DNA from: Dendrobium chrysotoxum
Taxonomy: Eukaryota; Streptophyta; Magnoliopsida; Asparagales; Orchidaceae
Reading direction: 5' to 3'
DNA length: 64,000 nt
NCBI GenBank assembly: GCA_019925795.1
Contig: CM034306.1
Coordinates: 51,888,758 to 51,952,757 of the forward strand
The translations under genes and the position numbers were made by a program. Under the pieces are notes generated by a model. The model did no database searches. It was not told the DNA's origin and saw only the letters and a list, made by a program, of their open reading frames with translations. Positions 12,574 through 25,760 of this stretch are shown here, in pieces; position 1 is the first letter of the stretch, and the number at the start of each line of letters is the position of its first letter.

Positions 12574-14084
12574 TGTTATTCCAGGGTCCATTTGATATGA
12601 ATCCTCACTTATTATGATTTAATCACTAATTATAAGTTCTATAGTGTATAATCTAACCATTACATAGTTGGTTGAGAATACCACTATCATGCTCCAAAAT
12701 TTAATTTGAAAGAATTATTCTTTTATCTTTTAATTTACACAACTAGAGCTACATATAATAAGCTCAAGAGCCCAGTAAGTAACCAAATCCTACAACTGAA
12801 CTTAATGCATGGCAAAGAAGCAATATATATATATTAGTAATCAAATCATAATAGTAATATTTATATGATAATGATTATGTGCATAAATAATAAAACTCAT
12901 ATATAGTAGTAGTAGAATTTGTAAACAATAAGATAATATAATACAAAAACTAGTAAACCAGTACGGGTGTCAAATTGATAAAGCAGTCTTCATATCAGTA
13001 TATCAATTAGTAAAGATATTGTATAAAAGGGTAAAACTAAAGCGTCGATAAAGATTGTCGGAATTATATCAATGTAGTAAAATTATATAGGAGTGTACAC
13101 ATACTATCCATACATTCTATATCAGTAGAAAATCAATATATTACATGCTTAATATATCACATCCTTAGTATCAGTACAGTTAATTAGAAGCATCAAATAG
13201 TATCGATGTCTATATAGATAACAGTAGCAGTCCAGTGGTAAAAGCAGTAACAGTAAATCTATGTCGTAATAATAAATTCATTCAGTAATAGGAACAGTGC
13301 CTTAATAACATGCATTTCAGAAGTTATGCTATAAATAAGTAACAAGTCCTAGTTTAAGTAGTATTTTTCTAATATCAGTAATCCATAGTCAATAATTGTT
13401 GGCTCAGTAAATAGAGTTATCACTCTTTACCCATCGGCACTGTAATAACTCCTTATAACTCTCAATCCGTGAATCATATAAATCAGTAAAGAATAACACC
13501 AAACCACAATATTTCAATGAAAGCCCATCAGCCCACTATCCTGTATAGGTGAATTAGTCTCCAGCCAACATTAATGAAATTAGATTTTTACTTATTTTTC
13601 ACACATATTAATATCATTTTTTTAAAAGTAATAACGATCAATTATTACTCAACCACATGTCTATATTCATTCACAATATTTGTACTAATATTATGCTTAA
13701 ATAAAAATATTTATTTCTATTCAAGAAAAGTCATACAAAATCCAATAATTTCTATTTTACCAGGTTAAATTTGGAAGTGTTACAATCAAAATTTCTAAAA
13801 TAATTAGTATTATATCATATAAAAAATTATAAAGTAAAAATTTAATAAATTTAAAAAATATATAAAAAAATAGTTCTAGGGAGAATCAAATAGTTAAAAT
13901 CAAAATATTTAAAATAGAGATAGAATTAGAATCACCTACTTCGATCTGAATAATTTTCGTAAAAATAGCAAAGCAATCCCGAGATAAAAAATTCAAATAT
14001 CTCTTTCTCTATGCTGTGCTACAATTCAAACAGGAATTCAAATTTTTTTATTTTCAATTATTTTAAAAAATTTAGATTGTTACA
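12574..14084 (-). repeat. Gypsy LTR B
   Basis: About 1.5 kb, from TGTTATTCCAGGG to TTTAGATTGTTACA. It is related to LTR A at both ends and would be the 5' LTR in minus orientation. A third related start, TGTAACACTCTGGG, follows at about 14219. Confidence 0.45.
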
Positions 14085-14859
14085 ACCACCCTAAAAGTGT
14101 TCATGGGTGGTTGCCTGAATATATCATTATAAATGGCGGGTGTGTCCACTATAATGAAGTTAATCATTATTAGGCATTACTATTCTCTCTCTCCCAACTT
14201 ATGAGGAAACTGATCATGTAACACTCTGGGATCTAATAGAAGGATTTGATCACTTAAACCTATAATTAATTAACTCTTTCATCAATTATAAATGACTAGA
14301 GCTACTAAATCTAAATTACAAAAGCAAATTTACATGATTCATTTCATCAAAACATAAACATAATAATTCAGCTGGATTTCAATTATTTATACATCAGAAT
14401 AATTAAAATTGGATTACAAAATGATACATCAGATACTGAGAAGATCTTACTTATACCTTTTATCTACTCTGTTGGGCCTTTATCTTTGCCTGAAATGTTA
14501 AAAAGAACAAAATGAACACTGCTATCCTAGTAGACTTCTTTTCTTTATCCATGACATATATTAATATCAAAATTCAAATATTAAATAATATTGATTAAAG
14601 AAAATATAAAGACTTGTAAAGAGTAAAGTGTAAACAAAATATGAATTACTAGAGTTTTAGTGTATGTTTATTTTTAGCATTATCACTTACTTGTAAAGCC
14701 ACTTTTACAAAAGCTTTCAGATACATTATAGAACACTTGTCTTTCACTTGCCCTTAACTTCCACTTTTCATTAGAATTCATATATAAATCATACCAAAAT
14801 CCAGAGTTTACTAATACTTAATTTTAGAACATTACGTGAACCTTCAAAGACCACTCAAT
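14085..14859. repeat. Partial LTR-like sequence (LTR C) and flank
   Basis: TGTAACACTCTGGGATC at about 14219 resembles the starts of LTRs A and B, and similarity to LTR A continues for roughly 250 bp. After that the sequence is AT-rich and unassigned until family R begins. No gene is visible. Confidence 0.35.
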
Positions 14860-17800
14860 TGCATATCTTGAATCTATTCAAACCTAGCTTGGGTCACATC
14901 AATGTGAGTTTGACCAAGTCAACATTTGGACTTGGTCAAATTTTCACATTTTGATCATTTCAATGCTCACTTCAATCTAAGTCTATCAAATCCTTAATGT
15001 TATTCCATTTTAGAGTTTAAATGTGTTCAAATTCAATACAAGTCAAATCCTAGGAACTTTGACCAAAGTCAACATATATGTGTTGGTCAAACCACCTTAA
15101 ACTTCCTTTTACATATTCAAACTATAACTCTTAAGCATCAAACTCTTTCCAAATCAACTCAAGGCCTTCTCATATGCCACCTCACCATCCCATATGGCAA
15201 GTTGACTGGTCAAATAGTCAACATTACATTTGGAGTGGTCAAAGATGCTCAAACATTCAACCCATGCAATTCTCATCAATACATGTCCTCTCCATGCATT
15301 TGGATTGCCTTGGAGAGTACTTGGAATCAATCCAAAGCTTCTCTCTTCCAATCACTCCTAGTAATTAATAGGGATAATATGGAAAAAAGCAAAATCCATT
15401 ATTATCTCTTAACTTACCCATTTCTTCTCATTTATCAGCTCCAAACCCATCCAACTAAGCATTTATCTTCTCCAGCCATAAGAAAAGCCTCTCCAAGCCT
15501 TTCCCCACCTTTTGTCATGCTCAAAACTCCATTCAGAGAAGAGAGAGAAAGGTGATTTGTTATAATAGATTCCAATCCGACCATCAAGAGCTCCTGAGCT
15601 CTTCAGTAAAGTTGTAGAGGATCTCATTAGCTTTCTAAAAAGCCCAAAACTCTAAACTCCATCAACTGGATTGTAAGTTATCTCAACTTTTAGTTTAAAA
15701 TTTAATTTGAAAATATAGAAAATCTACAATACATGGAGCCTTCAAACTTTAGGTATTGTAAGATTAGGTTACCCTCAATTTGTGTTTTAAATTTCATCTA
15801 ATTTAGATGAGTATTTTGAGAGTTATAGGCATTTCAATTTCTAGTTCATTTTTGAACTAATAGTTCTAGTGCAATCCTAATTGTCCGATCGCGATTAACG
15901 CATGATTGGACCATCCATAGCTTATCAGACAGTCAAAGCATCTAACTGGTTTCAAACGCGGGTTGATCCATGGTCAAGGGAGATGACGTGGTCGCATCCT
16001 GACCATCTGTCCCACGCACTTTGATATCGATTGTCAGATCATCGATCCTACATGGATAAGTCATATTCCAATGGCTTAACACGTGTCCTGGGATGCGACG
16101 CTGCACTGCCGACTTTGCCAATCATTGTTAATGATTGGTTAATAATGTGTCGTTATTTAAATTGAAATAAATTGAATTAAAATTCAATTAAACAGTCCAG
16201 AACTTCCAAAATTCCTATTAAATCAAAATTTTCACCAAATTTAATATTTTTAGTGTCATTGAAAATATAATTTAGTGTATTATTTATTAAAATTAAATTT
16301 AAGCTGATTTGGCTAGTGTACTGTGAGTTATTTATATTTTATCAAAATCTTTTTTCCTAATTTTCTCAAAATCCACTAGTTAAATTTGACTCAAATTTTG
16401 GTGAAAAATATTTGGGTATCTTAGACATTTTTTGTAATTTTTCTAGAACTAGATACTTATTGGATTACTATGATGTTAATTTTCAAAGTAATGGGTCCAT
16501 TTTAGACCCAAAATTTTGAAAATTTATAACTCTCCAAATTGATAAAATTAGACTGTGAAATATTTGTGGTATACTTGCATAAGTATCAGGGTTAGCTGGA
16601 TAGAGGTTGGAATCTAATTGAATACTAGTAACACATAGGAAAAATAATTAAGGACAAGATCTAATTAATTTAGAAAAATCTTAGGAAATTTTGCATACAC
16701 CTAATAGGGGTGAAACTTGACCATAATAAACTTAGAGGCATTTTTCACCATAGGTTTAAATTTTATTGAATTTGGAGATCATTAGGTTAGAAAAAGAAGC
16801 AAGTCAAAATTTAGCCTTTTTAAAAATCCAAAAACTTCAAAAAATTATAATAAATCTAAATTAAATCTAAAAAATAAAAATAATATATCAAACTAATTAG
16901 AATTTAATCCTCTACCTAGGAAAAATAAAAGCCTCATCATTGTATCGTTAATTTAACTTTAATTTAAGTTTTAGTGAAAATTAATATTTAATTAAATTAA
17001 ATAATTAAAAAATTATTAAAAATTCCAAATAAATTTTAAACACTTGAAAACACTTCCATGAGTTATTCCTAACCTCTGGGAGTTATTCCATACAGTTTGG
17101 GGAGAGTTTGGATCAAAACAATCAAAACTTTCCTGATTAAATAATTTAAAAATACATTAATTAATTAAATTTTAAAAAATTATAAGTAATTCTAAAAAAA
17201 TTGAAATTGACCAAACTTAGTGTCATTCAACTCCATTTGAGATTTAGTATTTTCTAAAAATGATAAACCAATAGAAATATGTCAAAGTTAAAAAGTCATT
17301 TCTTTGGTCAATCATATTTCAAAATTAGGTCAAAACTTCAAAAATTTACAACTTAATGCAGAAAAATCTAATTCAAATAAACGTATAGTCTAATTAATCA
17401 TCTTAAGGTCTAGTATTTAAGAAAAATATTAAAACTTCAAAAATAATCTTAATCAAAAAGGCATAATTTGACCCATTTAATTAATACATTTAAATAATTC
17501 AAATAATTCTAAAAAATTAATATTTAATTTAAAAATCTAGAAAACTTTAATCCAATATTAAAACTAGTATCAAATCATTTTAATTAAAATTTATCAACAT
17601 TCAAACCTTTAATCAATTAAGCTACTTAATTTATACCAATTACTACTGAGTAATCTCGACCTATCAGGCTATTGACTTAGCCCTAATGAAGGTAAAATAA
17701 ATTTTATGACCCTGATTTAATAAAGATAGTAATCACCCAATATTTAAAATACATCTTAAAATCAACTTCAAGCCATTAATACTTAAACTCAAACTTAAAT

Positions 17801-19330
17801 TTCCCTTAAGCCTTTCAACTAATCAGAACATCAAACAACTTCAATCAATTATTCTATATAGGACATATCCAAACCACACAACCTTTCTCATACACTTTAG
17901 ATGATTTGCTAGACAACCAATTCTAATTTCAGGCTAAGCCATTATTTTACTTTTCTAGTGTTGTGTGTCGGGTTTTTCGAGCTTTCATTGTATGCTGATT
18001 ATTAGAATTAAATTATTGATGTGAATATTTATTTAATTTCTATAATCTATAAATTGATTTGATGGGCCTGAGATTACTCTTAGGCTAGGGATGATCTAAA
18101 TGCTAATATAATCTTATGTATGTGGTCATACTCATACAGGGCATTAAAATTAAAAGGGGGCAAAATTAAATTTAAACTAATTAAGTTTTTGTAGGTGCTC
18201 TGCTATATTAAGTCCCCCTTTGAATCAAAAGAGCATGGCCAAGTGTGACTGATTTGAATACTTTTAATTTTAATATATAATTGCTTGAGATGTGATTTCA
18301 AATTATAATTGTTTAGGATAATGCTGCAAGATGTTTGAGTCTAAAATTTTCTATTTTCAAATGTAATTTAATTTGATTCAAGAGTTGTAATATCTAAAGT
18401 GACATTTGAGAGGACAAAAGAGTAGGGTACATCCTTTAGGAGAGAGTTCTTTTCTATTTCGAAGCTTAAATTAGGATACTTTCAAATATTCAAAGAGAAA
18501 AGAAAACACCCCCTTTAAAGGGAGAGTTTTTTTCATTTCAATATCCAAACTCAATAGATCCAAGGATCCCACAGAAGGACGAAGAAGTATAGATTGAGAA
18601 AAATCTCATTCTCAAAGTCACTTGAGTCTTAGGAGTAGAATCCAAGTTGTTGTCAGTGGCACCCAGCCACTTTACTTTTTCTATAAACTCCGGGTTATAA
18701 TATTAAGTGGCACTTGCCACATGGACTGTTGAATTTATTTAATTTATTTAATTTGATTTAATTTATTTACTCTACTTACGATTAGGATTGCTTGCATTTC
18801 TTAGTTTTTTTTGGCTATTGCATGTTGTATTTTGATTTAGCTTGGAACTCGATTGGAGGCTCATGAGGGAACAATAAAATATTATCTCCTTTGATTAAAT
18901 TTAAAATATCTAAGCTAACATAAAAACTCTAATGATTTTAAGAAGTTAGCTTGGATCACCGAGGGTCGCATACATCATATCATATCTTCTCTTCCTTGTT
19001 AGGCACCTCCCCGCCTGCAGGTTTTGGCAGGCCACCTGACCTATTAGGGTGTAGTCTTGTCAAGGAAAAGTTGTGCAATCTCTAGGTGAAAATATATTTT
19101 AAAGCCTTTTTAAAATTTCTTCATAATTGATTTAAGCATTCATTGAGTCGACTTGCATACATTGTATTAGAAACAAACTTAATAATACAGGTTCATAAAA
19201 TTGAGATGAGGATTTTAAAAGTTTGGATTGACACTATTGCCCTACCAGTTACTTTGGGGGTAGAAGGTCAAAGCCCAATTTTTGGATAGAGTTCTCATCT
19301 CTCTTTTTGATATAAATAATTTTATGTTGG
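14860..19330 (-). repeat. Family R copy 1 (inverted, non-coding large repeat)
   Basis: Reverse-complement landmarks of family R appear in reverse order. At about 18999-19049 is the block CTCCCCGCCTGCAGG...GGCCACCTGACC. At 18655-18671 is the hairpin AGTGGC-ACCCA-GCCACT. At about 17639-17710 is the TTAGCCCTAATGAAGG block. At about 16020-16150 is a GC-richer stretch. At 14880-15100 are TTGACCAAGTCAAC words. No coding capacity is evident. R may be the LTR of, or be, a very large LTR retrotransposon derivative; that is inference. Confidence 0.6.
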
Positions 19331-19336
19331 TTAAGC

Positions 19337-19909
19337 TCTCCAAAGGAGAAAATAGGTAGAGATGCTAATGGAAAGAAAGGTAGTTAAGACTACCGATAAA
19401 ATAAAATTTTACCATTATTGAAGATGGAGAGAGAGATTTAGTCTCATCGGGCGTGCCATTTTTTGTTTGTGTTGAATTTTGGAAAAAAGGGGTTTTAAAA
19501 AGTTTAATCTTTTTTGGAAAGTTTTAGATTTGACTTTGAATTTTAATTCTGAAATTGAACATCCCACCAAAAAAGGTATAACACCTCGAGGGGTGGAAAT
19601 GAGATTTCAAAATGAGGTTCAGATTTAGAATTGTAAATTCCACCTTGAAGGGTCAAAGTGAGGTTCGATCAAATATCTAGCTATGATAATCTAGATGAAT
19701 TATCGTTAATTTCATATTTAAAGTTTTATAAATAAATGATGTATCTTCCCAAAGGAAGAAAACACCATTCATTAATGATTATTCAAATATGATGATAATG
19801 ATTGCCATTGATTTTAATTTTCCTAAAAAAAATTAAATTAAGTTTGAAAAATTGATATTTAAAAAGTTGATGTGGGTCCTAAATCTCCTACGAGTGTAAG
19901 CCCTCGTAG
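19337..19909 (+). repeat. Hairpin array at the head of R copy 2
   Basis: Short perfect or near-perfect inverted repeats follow each other about every 50-110 bp: TCTCC-AAA-GGAGA (19337-19349), GGTAGT-TAAG-ACTACC (19379-19394), ACC-rich pair (19582-19595), ACCTTGAAGGGT (19642-19653), GATAAT-8-ATTATC (19685-19704), CTTCC-CAAA-GGAAG (19745-19758), CTACGAG-8-CTCGTAG (19888-19909). The stems differ, but the size and A-rich loops recur. Confidence 0.55.
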
Positions 19910-21019
19910 TTAATTTCATTATAAAAAATTGAGGTCTCCTACGAATACTCTCGATTAAAATAACGATGAAAATTATGTTTAGAGATTTTCTAGGAGGGAA
20001 GTCAAAGGAGTTGAATTTGGAATCTCAATCTGGACCAGATCAGGTTAGAACACTTATTTATAGAGTCAATGGAGGAGAGATAGGAGACACTTTAGGATTT
20101 TGAAATAATTTAAAAGTCTCCCAACCTAATCTATGTATTGGGCTTTAAATTTTAGATTGATAAATATTCTTTAATTTGAGTTGAGTAATTTATTAAAAAT
20201 TTGTGATTATATTCCTGGAGGTTAGGTTCTTATGATTTAGAATCTACCTTAGATCCTAAATCTAAATTGGGCACTAGACTATAGTAGCCTGAACCTAACT
20301 AATGTAGTGCAATACCCCAGATTGGATTGGGGAGCTAGCTAACCACCTAGTCAATTTAAAATCTATGAGTCTGATCATTTCTATAAAAGAGTGGTAGGGA
20401 CATTAGTATTAAAGTTTTTAAGAATTAGGACCAACATTTATAGCGGATTCTAATCGGTCCCTTGACTTTTATGAGGTAAAAATGTATGAATCAAATGCAA
20501 TTAAAAATTTAGACTAATTTAATTAGTTTTTAATGAAATGCATGCTGATCGACTCGATTAAATGCATAAAATGTATATGAAGCAGTTTTAAAAAGGGTTT
20601 ATAAAATTATTTTTCCTCAGAGATTGCATAACATCCCCTTAACATATCTGCACCCTTAAAGGCCAGGTGGTCTGCCAGAACCCGTAGGTGGGGAGGTGCC
20701 TAACAAGAAAGATAAGATAAAATATGCTTTATGCGAACTCCCAGTAGTTCTTGGCTTACTTTTTAAATCGTTAGAGTTTCTATGTTAGCTTAAAAATTTT
20801 TATTTGATTTAAGTAGAAAAAGTTTTGTATGTGCCCTCACGAGCCTCGCGTATCCAAGCTAAAGTAAAAATGGCATGCAGATCACCAAAAAATAAGAAAA
20901 AGTAGGCAATTCTAATCATAATTAAATTAAATTAAATATATTAAATAATTAAATTAATTAGATAAATGTTCATATGTGAATTGCCTATTTATTACAACCT
21001 ATAAATTATATAAATTAAA

Positions 21020-21036
21020 AGTGGTCGGGTACCACT
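21020..21036 (+). other. Conserved R-family hairpin (copy 2)
   Basis: AGTGGT-CGGGT-ACCACT. The same hairpin occurs at 54219-54235 with loop CGGGC, at 18655-18671 in inverted copy 1 as AGTGGC/GCCACT (a paired change of the closing base pair), and at 59209-59227 as TGGTGG/CCACCA. Confidence 0.6.
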
Positions 21037-21436
21037 GACAATAAACTCGAGTTCTAATCCCAGGATTGGCGCAAGTTGACTTTGAGTGAGATACTCTTTG
21101 TCCTTAACTCCTCTTCCAACTCTTCTTTGGGCTCCTTGGATTCATCATACATGTATACCCAAATAAAAAAGAAAACCCTTCCCCTGAAGGGGAGGTTATT
21201 CTTTTTTGCTTTGGTATTAAAATCATCCAAACTTGAGCTTTCAAGCGGAAAAGGACTATCCCCCTAAGGGGTATCCTTTCCTCCTTGGAATCTAAATTTG
21301 GATCTATGTATCCTGACTCAAACGTCTATCTTTCACAACTCTTAACTTTAAACAAATTACATTGATATTGAAAAAAAAATCTAGACTTTCCTATAGGATT
21401 ATCCTAAGCATTTAAAATCAAATCAATCCCAAGTAA

Positions 21437-21438
<2 letters not shown>

Positions 21439-21505
<67 letters not shown>
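21439..21505. repeat. (TA)n microsatellite
   Basis: 67 bp of uninterrupted TA dinucleotide inside R copy 2; absent from the matching place in the copy at 54.6 kb. Confidence 0.95.
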
Positions 21506-21508
<3 letters not shown>

Positions 21509-23324
21509 ATAAATTGTAAACTCAGCCACACTTGGCAACGCTCTTATTTACTTGGGGGCTAAGTAGTAGAAGCACCTGCATAAAATTTTATTAGTTTAAA
21601 TCATTATTAATTTAGCTCCCTTTTATTGCCCTGCATGAGCGTGACCACCTGTAAAAAATTTAGTAAGCAACCAAATCATTCCTAACTTAAGGGTAGACAA
21701 TCGTCCATCACATCAATTCACAGATTGTAATTTAAAGTAAGTATACACTCACATAAATCAATTTTAATTACAGTATGCAATAAAAAAGTCAAAAAACCTG
21801 GCACACATCAGTAAAAGTAAACACCAGTCTAGCCTAGATTAGAGTTGGTTATCCTAGTAAATCATCTAAAGTGTGTGCTAAAGGTTGTATGGCTGGGGTA
21901 GATCTTAAGTTGGGTAGTTTATTCAAGTTGTCTAGTGTTCGGGTTTGTTGAAGGTTGAAGGAAAAATTTATGTGTAAGTTTAAATATTAATAAATTAAAG
22001 TTTAATTTAGATATATTTTAATAGTTAAATAATTACTATATTTATTGCTCACCGAGGCTATGAAGTTTATTTCACCTTCATTGGGGCTAAGTTAATAGCC
22101 ACGTAAGCCTAGGTTATCTAGTGGCAATCAGGGTTGGTTAAGTTGATTTGATTGGTTGAAGATTAAGGGTTGATGAATTTCAATACAATTGATTAACTGC
22201 TGATTTGAGTAATTAAATTAAGAATTTTTGAAAATGTGAATTAATTATTGAATTTTGTAAACATTGGGATTATCTTAATGTGTTAATTAAGGGGTTAAAA
22301 GTTGACTTTTAGAATTAAAATAATTTTTAGAATTTTAATATTTTTTTAAAATAGTAGACCTTAAGATGAGTAATTAGATTTTAAGTTTACTCAATTCAGA
22401 ATTTTCTACATTAAGTTATGAATTTTTAAAGTTTTGACCTAAATTTGAACTATGGCTGACCAAACAGTTAACTTTTTGACTTTGATTTAATTCTAGTGGT
22501 TTGATATTTAATGTTAGAAAATACTAGATTTTAATTAGAGTTGAATGGCTTTAAGTTTTATTCAATTGGATTTTTTTGGAATTATTTATGATTTTTCAAA
22601 GCTTGGGTATTTTTGGATTTTCTAAAATTGCCTAATTAAGGGAATTTTTAGATTTTGATCCAAATGAGTCCCATATCTCTTGGAATCACCCCCTAAGGTT
22701 AGGAATGACCTAAGGGCGTGTCTTCAAGCATTTAGAGATTTTTTGGAATTTTTTTAAATATTTTAATTAATTAAATTAAGTAATTATCAGTTTTCCTAAA
22801 AATTAAATTAAAGTTAAATTAAAAGTGGTTTAAAAGGGCTTTTTATTTTTCATGGATTAAGGGTTCAATTATGAGTAATTAGAGTACTTATATGAATTTT
22901 TATAATTTAATATGAATTAATCATGACTTAATTAAGGTTCTAGGCCAAATCTAGGAAGGGATTTTGGGACCCTTAGTTGGTGAACCAAATGGATTCCATT
23001 TCTAGTGAAATTTAGACCATGGAATCACTTAAGCTCAAGGTCCAAACCCCCTAAATTTGGGTCTGAGTGGAGCTCTCTAAGGTGGTTGGCTAAACCACCT
23101 AAGGTAACCTCTAAGTCACCTTAAAAAATTCCTAAGTCGCTATCCTAGGCTTGGATGGGAATGAAATCAGTGGCTCTAAACTCTTTAGACTAAGCATAAT
23201 CAACACACCAAAAATCAGATGCTAAATCTCATTGGAAAGATCATAGAACTAATTTGAACTTAAGGGTCAAACCATGACCCCTAAGTCTAAATTGGCATGG
23301 AAGTGCCCTTAAACACCTCAAATA

Positions 23325-23344
23325 GGGGGGGGGGGGGGGGGGGG
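23325..23344 (+). repeat. G20 homopolymer
   Basis: Twenty consecutive G residues inside R copy 2. The length of such a run is unreliable in most assemblies. Confidence 0.95.
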
Positions 23345-24519
23345 AATTTAGACATGTCAGTGACATGTCCAAATTCATTCTCCCAAAGCCCCAAGCCATG
23401 GTGACAAATAACTTGATTATAAATGCTAAAATATAAAATATACTATTGCTAAAATTGAGATAAACACATGCAGAATCATGGCTTGCGACCATAGGGCTTT
23501 GATAGGTCTCCTCAATACCTTTCGAATGAGCCTAAGATCGCCTAAATTGGCCAAGTGTGTGAGGAGATATGAATTTTTAAAGTTTCCTTAATTTTTTTGT
23601 GAAATTAAATATCCCATTACCCAGCCAGCCACGTGCTTTCCATGTAGCACATTCCGATTGGTGGGGTAATGATTAGCAGCTGACTGGATAACATGGATTA
23701 AACCATGGCCGTTGGATGGAAGATCGAACGGTCGTGATTAAACGACCTCCAGAACCGCAAGAAATCAACGGCTAGGATTATGTCTTCAACCTCCCGAATG
23801 AACCCAAAGCCGTAGATGTTCTCCTGTGTGATTTGAGAGATTCCATTAGCAAACTCCTTTAAAATTTCACAGGAAGGATCAGGAGACTACAAATCATCAA
23901 TCCAACAGTCAGATTCTAGTGAGTTGATGATTTGTTTCACACTTGACCGACACTACCAAGCTAGGATCTTGGGAAGGGATTCTCATCGTATAGAAAGCCC
24001 AAACAAATGGGTTTTTCTATCAAGAAGCTTCAGGGAGGGATGGTGAGCACTTCTTCATCAGACACTAAAGCTAGAGGATTGTCGGAGGTAGGAGTTCGAG
24101 TGAAGGGTAGAGTGTTTTCACCGGAGTTCACTCGGGATCATAGCTAAAAGAGGCTGGGAAGTGGGGGGATAGAGGGGAATACTCAGAGAGCTCTGAGGAA
24201 GCTTTTCAAAAACTTGAGATTGAATGAGGACATCTGGGTGAGGGATCCCTACTCAAGCGATCTCCACGAGCTTAGGCAGTCAGGATTGATCGGGGAGGTT
24301 GTTGGATGATTTTCAGGTGGAATGGGACATCCTCGGGGGGTCTTTTGAGCCCAAAGGAGTCAAACGCAAGCCTTGGGGAAGCTTTGGCCAGAGCCCATGA
24401 AGGGGGCACCACCGGATTTGGTTTGCTATTCATTCCAACCATCGTCGGCTACTGGATGGGTCGGGCTTATGTGGAAAGCTTGTTGGGGGTCCGGTGAACT
24501 TGATTGGAGGATCAATTGG

Positions 24520-25760
24520 CCATGAAGGAGCTTAGGTTGATAGATAGGCTCAGGTTGACCCAAACCTATATGGTTTGGGTCAATTTGAGCTCAACCTGGG
24601 TTGAGTCATGGCCTGGGCTTAATGAGGTAGGTAGGTTGGGTCATGCTGAACTCAACCATGGATTGAACTAGCTATGGGGTGGCTAAATTCCTTAACATGG
24701 CTCAGGTTGACCAAGTTTTGGAGAGGTTTGGGTCCATTTGGGTTGGACCCTAGTCAAGCCAGGTCAAGGGGTTGATGGGGAAAATGCATTGGGTCAAGGA
24801 GCATCCAATGCATGTGTCAATTGAGTTTGAATTGGTTTGTGGTGAGAAATGGCTCATGTCAAAGTGGTTTTGACCACTTTGGGCTAGTCTAGAGGTTAAA
24901 CCAAGTCAGCCAAAGGCCTGGGCTGACTAGGGTAGGTGTGTTGGACTTAGAGCTACCCAATGGAGGTATTGGTTGGGTTTGGTGAGGCCTAGGTTGGAAA
25001 ATGGCTCAACCTAAGGTTATTTTGGCCACTTTGAGTCAGCCTAATTCCTAACCCAAGTTGACCCAAGGGTTGGACCAACTAGGGAAGGTGTATTGGGTGA
25101 AAGGGAACCCAATGGCACTATTAGTTTGATCCAATTGGGCTAGGGTTGGAATTTGGCTCAAGAAAAACCTCTCTTTGGACACTTGGGTCAAGCCAAATGG
25201 CTAACACAAGTGGGTCCAAGGCTTGAGTCCTCAAGAGGGTCTCTTAAGGACCCAATGGGTCACCCCATGGGTTTGAATGAGTTTAGAGAAGTCTTGGTCA
25301 AAGGGTTTGAGAGGGTGGAACTGTATGGAAGATTTTGGTCAAATTTGGTTGGGTTGGTCAACCAAGTTGACCTAGGGTTAAGGATTGTGTCCATTGAGTT
25401 CAATTTGATCAGATGAACTCAATGGGAGTGGTCCCAAGTCAAGGGAAGTTTAATTAATTGGAAAAGGGTGTTTAAACCCTTAAGAGCCACTTTGGTTAAC
25501 CATGGTTGACTTGATTAACCAGGTCAAATGAAAGTATGGGTTTTGGGTACAATGTGTTCCTAATGGTGTTTATGATCCATTAGGATAGGTTTTGAGGGTT
25601 GATAGGGTTGAACTATGTTGAGTTTTAGGGGAAAAGACCAAAAACTCCTTTAAAGGGCATTTTGGTCATTTTGACCCCTAGTCAACCCTGGGTCAAAATG
25701 GGTCCAGAAAAGTATAGCTTATTGGTCAACAAGTCATGATAAAGGTCATGGGTATTGTTA
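24520..25760 (+). repeat. TTGACC/GGTCAA-rich tail of R copy 2
   Basis: The words TTGACC, GGTCAA, GGTTGAC and GGGTCAA recur many times on both strands, often as GGTTGACC or paired as TTGAC...GTCAA. The same feature marks the end of R copy 3 (58.8-59.0 kb) and, inverted, copy 1 (14.88-15.25 kb). TTGAC(C/T) is the WRKY W-box core, but no regulatory role is shown here. Confidence 0.55.

Larger units (their letters stand above)
9708..14084 (-). mobile_element. Decayed Ty3/gypsy element with two LTRs
   Basis: Two related LTRs, 9708-11410 and 12574-14084, flank about 1.16 kb of interior. Both end in a GATTRTTACA word on the plus strand and start with TGT(A/T)AT. Internal words such as the GTGAAATTT/GTTAAATTT block about 0.3-0.6 kb from the right end are shared. 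The interior has gag traces on the minus strand. No clear target duplication is seen (CCATG left, ACCAC right), so the two LTRs may come from more than one insertion. The layout resembles Tekay/Del chromoviruses, but this is tentative. Confidence 0.5.

Noticed and set aside
15154..15555. Overlapping open frames on both strands in R copy 1
   Set aside because: No recognisable domain, non-ATG starts, and located in a repeat whose other copies are not open.
24306..25416. Open frames of 63 and 87 codons in the R tail
   Set aside because: They reflect the G-rich, stop-poor repeat sequence, carry no known motif and are not kept in other R copies.
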